This document shows, piece by piece, positions 41,844-49,650 of a stretch of DNA of 64,000 bases; within the stretch, counting starts at the first letter, position 1; each line of letters opens with the position of its first letter. The notes below the pieces were generated by a model, which was not told the origin of the DNA, did not search any database, and saw only the letters and a program-made list of their open reading frames with translations. Position numbers and translations under genes: made by a program. The DNA lies in the NCBI RefSeq assembly GCF_000014185.1, contig NC_008148.1, forward strand, positions 3,018,001 through 3,082,000, given 5' to 3'. This DNA is from Rubrobacter xylanophilus DSM 9941 (GTDB lineage Bacteria; Actinomycetota; Rubrobacteria; Rubrobacterales; Rubrobacteraceae).

Positions 41844-43223
41844 ATGGCGGCAGAGACCCACCACATAGACGTCATTCCGGAGGATGAGCGGCACGGGAGG
41901 GCGCGCGATCTGTTTTTCGTGTGGTTTGCGGCGAACTTCAACATCGGCAACGCAGTCTTCGGGGCGGTGGCGGTTTTTCTGGGTAACGATCCGTTGTGGG
42001 CAATGCTCGCGGTGATAGTGGGAAACCTGCTTGGCGGGGTGTTCATGGCGTACCACTCGGCGCAAGGCCCACAGCTCGGGGTCCCACAGCTCATCCAGAG
42101 CCGCGGCCAGTTCGGTTACTATGGGGCGCTCATGCCCGTGGGGCTGGCGGTGTTGTTGTACGGAGGCTTCTTTGTGCTCACGGCGGTCATAGCAGGGCAG
42201 GCGCTCACGGCGGTATTTCCGGGTCTGAGCCTGGATCTCGCGATAGTCATCGGGGCTACGCTCAGCCTCGTGCTCGCGCTCTTCGGCTACAACGCCATCC
42301 ACAGGGCAGCGCAGATCGGCACCTGGCCGCTCGCCATCCCGGTCGTGATGCTCACCGTCGCCACGCTGGGAGAGGGCACGCCAGAACTCACGCCGTCCGG
42401 GTTCCAGATCGGACCCTTCGCCCTCGCCGTGGCGCTCTCGGCGACCTTCCAGCTCACCTACGCGCCCTACGTCTCCGACTACTCGCGTTACCTCCCGAGC
42501 GATACGAAGGTTTCTGCCACGTTCTGGTGGACCTTCCTCGGCGTCACCACGAGCGTCATATGGACCCAGCTCATCGGGGTTCTCCTCGCTTTCCAGTTTG
42601 AGAACCTTACCACCTTCGACGCGGCCAAGAAGCTCCTTGGGACGAACGTCCTGACCGCGGTGATACTGCTTATCAGCGGGGCCGCCATCGCGGGCAACAA
42701 CGCGCTCAATCTTTATGGCGGGATGCTCAACTTGGTGCCGAGGGGGTTCAAGATGCGGGCGCTGCTCATACTGCCCACCTTCGTCGTCGGCACCGCGCTC
42801 GCCATCCTCGCCTCCAGAGACTTCATCGCCACCCTCACCAACTTCCTCAGCCTCCTGCAGCTGACCTTCGTGCCGTGGGGCGCGATCAATCTCACCGACT
42901 TCTACCTCGTCAAAAAGGGGCGCTACGATGTCGGCGCCTTCTTCGAGCCCCGCGGCCCCTACTACAGGGACGAGGCCTCCTGGACTTTCCACGGCATCGC
43001 CTGGAAGGCCATACTGTGTTACTTGGTTGGGATAATCGTGCAGGTGCCGTTCCTGAACAACGCTTGGTTCAAGGGCTGGCTGACAGACCCTCTCGGCGGC
43101 GGCGATTTCTCCTTCATCTTCGGCCTCGTCGTGCCCGCGGTCCTCTACTACGTGCTGATGCGCCCGCGAAGAACAAACGTACGGAACGCCACAGAATTAA
43201 CCGAAGCGGCGGGAGGACCCTAG
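41844..43223 (+). CDS. NCS1-family nucleobase/cation symporter
   Basis: The 459-residue permease has about twelve hydrophobic segments and the NCS1 pattern of cytosine, allantoin, hydantoin and thiamine transporters: FFVWFAANFNIGNAVFGA at helix 1, GQFGYYGALMPV near helix 3, YAPYVSDYSRYLP in the mid region and WGAINLTDFYLVKKGRYD late. It would import a nitrogen heterocycle with a cation. Its native leader carried operator D, now displaced 1.23 kb by an IS4 copy. It converges with the antiporter gene, overlapping stops by four bases. Confidence 0.9.
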   Translation: MAAETHHIDVIPEDERHGRARDLFFVWFAANFNIGNAVFGAVAVFLGNDPLWAMLAVIVGNLLGGVFMAYHSAQGPQLGVPQLIQSRGQFGYYGALMPVGLAVLLYGGFFVLTAVIAGQALTAVFPGLSLDLAIVIGATLSLVLALFGYNAIHRAAQIGTWPLAIPVVMLTVATLGEGTPELTPSGFQIGPFALAVALSATFQLTYAPYVSDYSRYLPSDTKVSATFWWTFLGVTTSVIWTQLIGVLLAFQFENLTTFDAAKKLLGTNVLTAVILLISGAAIAGNNALNLYGGMLNLVPRGFKMRALLILPTFVVGTALAILASRDFIATLTNFLSLLQLTFVPWGAINLTDFYLVKKGRYDVGAFFEPRGPYYRDEASWTFHGIAWKAILCYLVGIIVQVPFLNNAWFKGWLTDPLGGGDFSFIFGLVVPAVLYYVLMRPRRTNVRNATELTEAAGGP

Positions 43224-44236
43224 AGAACCACGACGATTGCCGCGACGACGAAGGCCGCGTACATGGCACCCCCGCCGACGAGCAGCACCTCCGCCCTGAC
43301 CGGGCGCTTGGCCCGCAGCATCAGGAAGAGGACGAAGCCCGAGGCCAGCGCGAGCCCCACGGAGAAGAGGTCGAGGAACTTCAGGTCCCAGGGGGTGAAC
43401 AGGATGCCGAGGGTCACCGGCACGGTGCTCTGGAAGACCATCGCCCCGCTGACGTTGCCGAAGGCCAGGGTGTCCTTGTTCTCCCTCAGCCAGATGACGG
43501 AGTTGAACTTCTCGGGCAGCTCGGTGGCCAGAGGGGCGAGCACCAGCGAGATGAGCCCGGCCGGGATCCCGAGCTCCCTCGAGGCGTGCTCCACCGCCTC
43601 CACGAAGAACTCGGCACCGGCGATCATGATCGCGAGCGCCCCGAGCAGCTGCCCGGCGGCGGCCCAGGTGGGGGGCCGGGAGCGGAAGCGCCAGAGGGTG
43701 AGCCGCTCCGGGGTCTCCTCGAGGTCGGCCCCGCCGGCGGCGAGGGTCCGCCGGACGTAGTAGGCGTAGGCCACGAGCAGCAGCACCCCGACCGCCGCCT
43801 TGAGGTAGAAGGGCAGCGAGATTATCCCCGCGGCCGCGGCTATGGCGTAGAAGATCAGGAAGAACCGGATGTCCCGGGCGACCACCCCCTCGTCGATCGC
43901 GAGCCGCGTGCCGCTCTCCCTCCGCCGCCGGAAGGCGAGCGCCGAGGCGCCTATGACGCACATGGCGAGGGTGGCGAGGAGGAAGGGGGCCCCCAGGATG
44001 GCCCCGACCCCTATCTCACCTGCGGTCTGGGGATCCCTGCCGAGGATGAGGGCGCCGAGGATGGCGACGATGGGGATCATGGTCTCCGGCAGGGCGGTGC
44101 CCACGGCGGCGAGCACGCTCCCCACCGCCCCCTGCCCCATGTTGAGCCGCTCGCCCAGGATCTCCACGGCGTTGGTGAAGAGGAACGCAGCAAGCAGTAT
44201 GGCGCCGAGCGAGAGTATGAGCTCTACGATGGTCAA
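43220..44236 (-). CDS. Sodium/calcium exchanger-family membrane antiporter
   Basis: The product of about 338 residues has two inverted-repeat halves with the signature alpha motifs VGTALPETMIPIVAI and LATELPEKFNSV, each with the conserved Glu, typical of bacterial CaCA (YrbG-like) cation antiporters. Around ten membrane segments. TTG at 44236 is chosen because a TAGAAT -10 lies at 44286-44281, inside the longer frame that reaches 44290. The spacing from AGAAAGG to this TTG is long. It is divergent from larB with overlapping promoters. Confidence 0.83.
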   Translation of the reverse strand: MTIVELILSLGAILLAAFLFTNAVEILGERLNMGQGAVGSVLAAVGTALPETMIPIVAILGALILGRDPQTAGEIGVGAILGAPFLLATLAMCVIGASALAFRRRRESGTRLAIDEGVVARDIRFFLIFYAIAAAAGIISLPFYLKAAVGVLLLVAYAYYVRRTLAAGGADLEETPERLTLWRFRSRPPTWAAAGQLLGALAIMIAGAEFFVEAVEHASRELGIPAGLISLVLAPLATELPEKFNSVIWLRENKDTLAFGNVSGAMVFQSTVPVTLGILFTPWDLKFLDLFSVGLALASGFVLFLMLRAKRPVRAEVLLVGGGAMYAAFVVAAIVVVL

Positions 44237-44276
44237 GCTTTGAGGTACCTTTCTCTTGCGGCCGGACGCGAACGTG

Positions 44277-44286
44277 TAAGATTCTA
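44277..44286. promoter_or_regulatory. Overlapping divergent -10 elements
   Basis: TAAGAT (44277-44282, plus strand) and TAGAAT (44286-44281, minus strand) share two bases. They would serve larB and the antiporter gene respectively, so polymerase binding in one direction may exclude the other. -35 regions are weak by eye. Confidence 0.45.
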
Positions 44287-44325
44287 CCACCCGCAGGCCC
44301 CAAAAACCATACCCGAAGAGAGGAC

Positions 44326-45087
44326 ATGCGGCTCAAGGAGATACTGGAGGCTGTTGCGGAGGGTAGCCTCCCGCCGGAGAAGGCGGAGGGGCTCCTGCAG
44401 AGCGGCGAGGTACGCTACCTGGACGGCCTCGCGGTGCTCGACGCGGGCCGGGCGGTCCGCAAGGGCGTGCCGGAGGTGGTCTACGCGGGGGCGAAGACCC
44501 CAGAGCAGGTGGCGCGCATCTGCGCCGCCCTGGTGGAGCCGGGGCGGAGGGTTATCGTGAGCGCCGCCTCGGAGGAGCACGAGGCGGCGCTCCGGGAGGC
44601 ACTCCCCGGCATACCGGTGCGGCGCTCGGGACGGGCGCTCGTGGCGGGCACCGGGGAGCCCCAGCCCACGGGGGGGCGCATCGGGGCGGTCTGCGCGGGC
44701 ACCTCGGACATTCCCGCCCTGGAGGAGGCCGTGGCCGTGGCCCGGGAGATGGGCGCCGAGACGCGGAGCTTCTACGACGTGGGGGTGGCCGGGCTGCACC
44801 GGCTGGAGCAGCCGCTGCGGGAGCTGCGCGCCTTCGACCCCGACTGCCTGATCGTGGCCGCCGGCATGGAGGGGGCGCTCCCCACGGTAATCTCCGCGCT
44901 GGTGGACGTCCCGGTGATAGGGCTTCCGACCTCCGCCGGTTACGGCCTCGGCGGCGACGGGACGGCGGCGATCCTGGGCATGCTCCAGACGTGCTCGCCG
45001 GGGCTCGCGGTGGTGAACGTGGACAACGGCGTGGGCGCGGGGGCGACCGCGGCCCTCATCGCCAACCGCGCCGCCCGCCGGGAGTGA
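44326..45087 (+). CDS. larB: Nickel-pincer cofactor biosynthesis protein LarB
   Basis: The 253-residue protein matches LarB, which carboxylates and hydrolyses nicotinic acid adenine dinucleotide in synthesis of the nickel-pincer nucleotide of lactate racemase. The C-terminal half resembles PurE: CAGTSDIPALEEAV, IVAAGMEGALPTVISALVDVPVIGLPTSAGYG and the ending NVDNGVGAGATAALIANRA. The N-terminal part LKEILEAVAEGSLPPEKAEGLL is typical. larC, larE and larA are not in the window. It overlaps thpR by one base. Confidence 0.9.
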   Translation: MRLKEILEAVAEGSLPPEKAEGLLQSGEVRYLDGLAVLDAGRAVRKGVPEVVYAGAKTPEQVARICAALVEPGRRVIVSAASEEHEAALREALPGIPVRRSGRALVAGTGEPQPTGGRIGAVCAGTSDIPALEEAVAVAREMGAETRSFYDVGVAGLHRLEQPLRELRAFDPDCLIVAAGMEGALPTVISALVDVPVIGLPTSAGYGLGGDGTAAILGMLQTCSPGLAVVNVDNGVGAGATAALIANRAARRE

Positions 45088-45629
45088 TGCGGGCCTTCGT
45101 GGCGATCCTCCCCCCGCCGGAGGTCAGGGAGGCGCTCTCTCGGGCGGCCCGCTCCCTCCCGGTGATCGGGGTGCGCTGGGTGCGCCCGGAGAACATCCAC
45201 CTGACGCTGAAGTTCCTCGGCGAGATTTCGGAGGAGCAGGCCCCGCAGATAGCCTCCGCCCTCGCACAGGTCGCCCGCCTCCGGCGCCCCTTCCGCATCG
45301 AGCCCGAGGGCCTCGGGGCCTTCCCCTCCCCCGAGCGGGCGCGCGTCCTCTGGGCCGGGGTCGGGGAGGGCTCGGCCAGCCTGGAGGAGCTCGCCGCGGC
45401 GGTGGAGGAGGCGCTCTTCCCCCTAGGCTTCGGGCGCGAGCAGCGGCCCTTCCGGGCGCACCTGACCCTCGGGCGCGCCAGGGGACGCCCGGCCCGGCTG
45501 GAGGCGGGGAGGCTCGACCCCGGAATACCCGGCTTCACCGCCGGCTCGCTGCACCTGATGAGGAGCGCGCAGGGCCCCTCGGGGGTGTACTACGAGAGCC
45601 TCGCGGAGCATCCCTTCTCAGAACGCTGA
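45087..45629 (+). CDS. thpR: RNA 2',3'-cyclic phosphodiesterase (2'-5' RNA ligase family)
   Basis: The 180-residue 2H phosphoesterase has the two catalytic HxTx motifs, HLTLKF near residue 36 and HLTLGR near residue 128. The N-terminus MRAFVAILPPPEVREAL is typical. ATG 45087 overlaps the larB TGA (TGATG). It acts on 2',3'-cyclic phosphate RNA ends in the cytoplasm. Confidence 0.9.
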   Translation: MRAFVAILPPPEVREALSRAARSLPVIGVRWVRPENIHLTLKFLGEISEEQAPQIASALAQVARLRRPFRIEPEGLGAFPSPERARVLWAGVGEGSASLEELAAAVEEALFPLGFGREQRPFRAHLTLGRARGRPARLEAGRLDPGIPGFTAGSLHLMRSAQGPSGVYYESLAEHPFSER

Positions 45630-45710
45630 GAGCAGGGGCCCGATGTTCATCAGGATAAAGAGGAGTATCAGGATCATAACGACCATCGCTATGAAGTTAC
45701 TCCCGCTCAA
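45618..45710 (-). CDS. Possible 30-residue single-pass membrane microprotein
   Basis: TTG at 45710 follows AAAGGA by nine bases and opens a 30-codon frame: MSGSNFIAMV then a continuous hydrophobic segment VMILILLFILMNIG and PLLSAF. The gene is convergent with thpR, overlapping its 3' end by 12 bases. One transmembrane helix is evident. Nothing else supports it, so it is tentative. Confidence 0.4.
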   Translation of the reverse strand: MSGSNFIAMVVMILILLFILMNIGPLLSAF

Positions 45711-45788
45711 TCGGCCCCGTCCTTTCAGCCAGCGTCCGTTCTCCGGGGCACATTCTAGCCCCCGCGGATGCCCCTCGCCAGCGGCCCC

Positions 45789-46322
45789 TCAGAGCTCGCT
45801 CGCGTAGAACACCCGGCGCTCGGGGGCCGGCTCCCCGTCGCCGGCGAGCTTCCCGCGCAGCAGGTGAAACTCCTCGACCTTCTCGGCGAGGAGGCGAACG
45901 ATGGGGTTCGGGTCGGAGCGCAGCTCCAGCATGGCCTCCTGCGAGGCCCGGATAGAGAAGCTCTCCATCGCGTTCGCGGGCCGCGGCTCCTTGTAGAACA
46001 CCCGGCACTCGTAGGCCTCCCGGTCCCCGTCGTAGACGACCAGCACCATCTCGGGCCGCACGAACGGCGCCCGCGCCGCGTTCTCCAGCTCGTACATCAC
46101 TCTCCGCCGCCGGTAGACTTCCCGCTGGCTCTCGCGGAGCACAACCTCTGCAAACTCGTCACCCTCGACCAGAGGGTAAGCCCCGTCCCGCTCCCGCTCG
46201 GCCTCGCGGACCCAGCGTCGCACCCCCTCCAGATCCTCGAACCGCTCTCCACAGACCGGACACACGTAACCGTTTCCGCCGCCAACCCTGAGCCCCTCCA
46301 GATGCAGACAACCCTCCGACAT
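45789..46322 (-). CDS. Hypothetical protein with an N-terminal zinc-ribbon-like CPVC motif
   Basis: The 177-residue soluble protein was not recognised. ATG 46322 is 15 bases after a TACAAT -10-like hexamer with no evident ribosome site, so the message may be near leaderless. The N-terminus has C5 and YVCPVCGERFEDLEGV, a possible zinc knuckle. The rest is charged and mixed alpha/beta, including MVLVVYDGDREAYECRVFYKEPRP. It is divergent from the lipid-kinase-like gene. Confidence 0.7.
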   Translation of the reverse strand: MSEGCLHLEGLRVGGGNGYVCPVCGERFEDLEGVRRWVREAERERDGAYPLVEGDEFAEVVLRESQREVYRRRRVMYELENAARAPFVRPEMVLVVYDGDREAYECRVFYKEPRPANAMESFSIRASQEAMLELRSDPNPIVRLLAEKVEEFHLLRGKLAGDGEPAPERRVFYASEL

Positions 46323-46499
46323 GTAACCGCGTATTGTATCCTCTCGCGCCGCCAACCGCCCCTCCCTGCGGCAAAGATGCGCCGGATCAACTTTATAACG
46401 CACCGTGAACGCAAAGGCCAGGGGGAGCGTGCACCTCGAGTACAGGTTCACCGGCGGCCCGGCACCCCGGCCGCGATTCTGGTAAGTTTTCCCGCGACC

Positions 46500-47390
46500 G
46501 TGAGCTCTTCTGAGGAGATACACTTGATCCTGAACCCCACGGCGGGGCGCGGCCGGGCGGCGGCGCTCAGGCCGAGGATCTCGCGGTTCTTCGAGGAGCG
46601 GGGGGCGCGCGCCGTCTGGCACGTCACCCGCCGGCCGGGGCACGCTAGCCAGATCGTGGGGGAGCTGCCGCCGGGGCTCCCGGCGGTGGCCGTCGGGGGG
46701 GACGGGACGGTGCACGAGGTGGCGCGGGCCTGCGCCGGCACCGGACGCCCGATGGGCGTGCTCCCCGCGGGCAGCGGCAACGACTACGTAAAGGCCCTCG
46801 GCGTCGGGGGGGACCTGCGGCGGGCGATGGAGGTGGTCCTCGCGGGCGAGGCGCGCGCGGTGGACGCCGGGGAGGTGAACGGCGAGTTCTTCGACAACGG
46901 GCTCGGCATAGGCTTCGACGCCGAGGTCGCCGCCGGCGTGGTCAAGGCCCCGGCCTACCTGGGCGGCGCCGGGCGGTACATGTGGTCCGTGGCCAGGCTG
47001 CTGTGGGGCTTCACCTGCCATCCCGCGCGGCTCTCCTTCGACGACGGGACGGCGGTGGAATCGGAGACCATCCTGGTGGCGGTCGCGCTCGGCACCACCT
47101 ACGGGGCCAGGTTCCGCCTCGCGCCGGAGGCCCGCCTGGACGACGGGGCGTTCGACGTGGTGTGGTCAGACAGGGTGAGCCGCGCCGAGGTCATAAGGCT
47201 CATCCCCTCTGCGCTGCGGGGCACCCTCCTGCGGCACCCCAAGGTTCACATGCACCGCGCCCGGGAGGTGGAGGTGGAGCTCGGCCGCGTCGTACCGGCC
47301 CACGTGGACGGCGAGATCCTGCCCCCCACCCGGCTCTTCAGGGCGCGGGTGCTGCCCGGCGCGCTGCGGGTGCTGGCCCCCCGCGGGTAG
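46500..47390 (+). CDS. Diacylglycerol kinase-family lipid kinase
   Basis: The protein of about 296 residues has the DAGK catalytic domain: IHLILNPTAGRGR, the nucleotide motif VAVGGDGTVHEVAR, LPAGSGNDYVKALG, and FDNGLGIGFDAEV. The C-terminal sphingosine kinase/YegS-like beta domain has VDGEILPPTRLFRARVLPGAL. It phosphorylates a lipid head group at the membrane. GTG 46500 keeps the first strand complete; TTG 46524 has the better GAGGAG site and is the alternative. Confidence 0.87.
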   Translation: MSSSEEIHLILNPTAGRGRAAALRPRISRFFEERGARAVWHVTRRPGHASQIVGELPPGLPAVAVGGDGTVHEVARACAGTGRPMGVLPAGSGNDYVKALGVGGDLRRAMEVVLAGEARAVDAGEVNGEFFDNGLGIGFDAEVAAGVVKAPAYLGGAGRYMWSVARLLWGFTCHPARLSFDDGTAVESETILVAVALGTTYGARFRLAPEARLDDGAFDVVWSDRVSRAEVIRLIPSALRGTLLRHPKVHMHRAREVEVELGRVVPAHVDGEILPPTRLFRARVLPGALRVLAPRG

Positions 47391-47475
47391 GTATTGCCAG
47401 CGGCCGCCCGCGTGTGGTAAAAACGCTCACCTCCTCGGGAGAGGGGGCGCAGTGGCGGCTGGAGCAACCTAGGAC

Positions 47476-48336
47476 ATGGCAGGCAAGATGAGAGCTTTCG
47501 TGTTTCCGGGGCAGGGAGGGAAGGTCGAGGAGCCTCCGGAGGAGATGCTTCCGGCCATCCGGCGCGTCGTGGGGGAGCGCATCCCAGATCAGGTAAAGTT
47601 CTTCGCCCGCGCCGCGCGGGACGCCGACGAGAGCAGGCGACTCGAGATCCGGCCGGACGTGGTGGCGGGGCACTCGCTCGGCGAGTACGGGGCGGCCTAC
47701 GCCGCGGGGTGCTTCGACCTGGAGACCGGCATCTGGCTGGTGGCCAACAGGGACCGCTTCCTCTCCGAGGTGGCCCGGAAGACGCCGGGGGGCATGGTGG
47801 CCGTCGTCAAGGCCAGCCCGGAGGAGGTGGAGCGGGCGCTGGAGGGGACCGAGGGCTCGGTGGTGGCCAACTACAACTCGCCCCGGCAGGCGGTGATCTC
47901 GGGGCTCAGGGACGCGCTGGGCGAGGCGGTGGCCCGGGTGCGGGGCAGGAAGATACCGCTGAACGTCCCCTTCGCCGCCCACTCGCCCTACGTGGCCGCC
48001 GCCGGGGAGAAGATGCGCGAGCTTCTGGACTCGGTGGAGTTCCGAAGGCCGGAGGTTCCGCTCGTCAGCGCGGTAGACGGCTCGGTGCTCGAGAGCGCCG
48101 AGGCGGTCAAGGAGGCGCTCAAGCGGCAGATGGAGGCCCCGGTCCGCTGGGTGCAGGTGGTGGAGACGCTGGCCCGGATGCGAGTGGTCGAGTGGATAGA
48201 ACTCGGCGGCGGCAACGTGCTCACCCGGATGCTCAGGGACTTCGAGCTGCCCTCGCTGCGGGGGATGACCTTCGAGGACCTGCGGGCCCGCATCGGCCGC
48301 CAGGCCCAGAACCTCTTCCCCAAAAAGGAGGGGTGA
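47476..48336 (+). CDS. fabD: Malonyl-CoA:ACP transacylase-like protein (short form)
   Basis: The 286-residue acyltransferase has nucleophile Ser in VAGHSLGEYGA, N-terminal FVFPGQGGK and catalytic His in FAAHSPYV, then LGGGNVLTRM. It is about 20-25 residues shorter than typical FabD because the segment between the N-terminus and the Ser motif is condensed. It would load malonate on ACP. No fab genes adjoin it, so it may serve fatty-acid or another acyl-transfer pathway. Confidence 0.85.
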   Translation: MAGKMRAFVFPGQGGKVEEPPEEMLPAIRRVVGERIPDQVKFFARAARDADESRRLEIRPDVVAGHSLGEYGAAYAAGCFDLETGIWLVANRDRFLSEVARKTPGGMVAVVKASPEEVERALEGTEGSVVANYNSPRQAVISGLRDALGEAVARVRGRKIPLNVPFAAHSPYVAAAGEKMRELLDSVEFRRPEVPLVSAVDGSVLESAEAVKEALKRQMEAPVRWVQVVETLARMRVVEWIELGGGNVLTRMLRDFELPSLRGMTFEDLRARIGRQAQNLFPKKEG

Positions 48337-48379
48337 GCGAAAAGACCGGAGGCGCCCGGCCCCCGGCCCTCCCCCGGGG

Positions 48380-49498
48380 TTATCTGGTGGCCTCGGCCTC
48401 CGTCTCGGCCCTCGCCTTCTCCTGCGGCACCGCGCCGCCGGAGATGGAGACCACGTCGTCCCGTACGGAGGAGACGGTCCCGGCCATGCTCGCCCAGACG
48501 CCGATGGAGAAGCCCTCGTCCACCGGCTCGCCTATCTTCTGCTCGTACTCCACCTCGTCGCCCTCGGAGACCAGCGGGCGGGCGGGCCTGAGAAAGCGCC
48601 CGCCGAGCGGGACGCTCACCCCCGAGACCCGGCCGACGAGCGAGACGATCCCCTCCTCCGGAGGCCGGGTCTTTATGCCCGCGTACTCCTTGCTCGCCAC
48701 GCCCTTCGGGATCACCAGCAGCCCGTTGGTGGTGCGCCGGACGTAGCAGTCCCCCTCCCCGAGCGACTCGATGCCCATCTCGTTCAGGTAGGGACCGCCG
48801 TCGATCACGGAGAGCTTGCCGGCGTTCGCCTCCACGTCGACCCCGGCGGCCTCCAGCACCTCCGTGGCCGACGCCCCGATGGGGACCTCGTAGACCTTGA
48901 GCGGCAGGTCCGGGCCGAAGACCTGCAGGTACTTCGTCGTCACCGGTTTGCCCAGGAAGAGGGCCCGGTAGATGTTGAGGAGCGTCTCGGAGTTGTTCAC
49001 GATGTGGCCCGCGTCCGGCGGGATCCCGGGTCGCTTGGAGCCGTCGGGCAGCTCCACCCGGCGCGGCACCCACTTCTCCCTGTCCTCCCTGAAGATGTTC
49101 TTGATGAGCGTCTTCTCCTCGCCCATCGCGTACTTGTCCGGCACCAGGACGACCTCGTAGAGCCCGTCAGCCCGCTCCCTGTAGTCCGAGAACCACTCCT
49201 CGTCCTTGAAGTGGACGCCCATGATGATCTGCTCGAAGCCGAAGATCTCCCTGAGCGCCTCGTAGAGCCGGAGGAACTCGTCGAAATAGACCCTGTGCAG
49301 AAGCTTGTCCGCCCAGTAGCCCGGCTCGGACTCGGTGGCGTTCACGATCAGGCGCGGCTGCGGGTTCTTGTACTTGAAGTAGGTGGGGAAGCCGCCGCCC
49401 CCGGCCCCCACGATGCCGGCCTGGCGCATGATCTCGACGGCCTCCTCCCGAGAGAGGGCCTTCACCTCCTCGAGATCGCGCCGCTTCAACTCAGCCAA
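48380..49498 (-). CDS. RnfC/PduS-like flavoprotein domain protein without Fe-S motifs
   Basis: The product of about 372 residues has the Complex1-51K/RnfC-type flavin and NADH domain: GIVGAGGGGFPTYFKY, LIVNATESEPGYWADK, and NNSETLLNIYRAL. An SLBB-like segment follows (VYEVPIGASATEVLEAAG). The C-terminal part ends in a lipoyl/biotinyl-like barrel-sandwich (VSEGDEVEYEQKIGEPV...GVWASMAGTVSSV). Ferredoxin-type CxxCxxC clusters of RnfC and PduS are missing; only one Cys (DCYVRR) remains in the core. TTG at 49498 follows GGAGG. It may be an electron-transfer module or a specialised sensor. Other rnf genes are absent. Confidence 0.75.
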   Translation of the reverse strand: MAELKRRDLEEVKALSREEAVEIMRQAGIVGAGGGGFPTYFKYKNPQPRLIVNATESEPGYWADKLLHRVYFDEFLRLYEALREIFGFEQIIMGVHFKDEEWFSDYRERADGLYEVVLVPDKYAMGEEKTLIKNIFREDREKWVPRRVELPDGSKRPGIPPDAGHIVNNSETLLNIYRALFLGKPVTTKYLQVFGPDLPLKVYEVPIGASATEVLEAAGVDVEANAGKLSVIDGGPYLNEMGIESLGEGDCYVRRTTNGLLVIPKGVASKEYAGIKTRPPEEGIVSLVGRVSGVSVPLGGRFLRPARPLVSEGDEVEYEQKIGEPVDEGFSIGVWASMAGTVSSVRDDVVSISGGAVPQEKARAETEAEATR

Positions 49499-49650
49499 AA
49501 CTCTCGCCCTCCGTAAGCTGCGCCCACAGATGCCCTCGGTTGTACAGCCGATTGGCCGTCGGGCGCAGTATAGCGTCATGCCTCCCGCAGGACCAGGTTT
49601 CCCGCTTCGCAGCGCGGCCTGCGCCACGAGGAGCCGTACAATGGGAGGCG

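Noticed and set aside
42875-44560. A 561-codon plus-strand frame across the antiporter gene
   Set aside because: It is the antisense shadow of the NaCa-exchanger gene and of the permease end, with charged low-complexity sequence and no family features.
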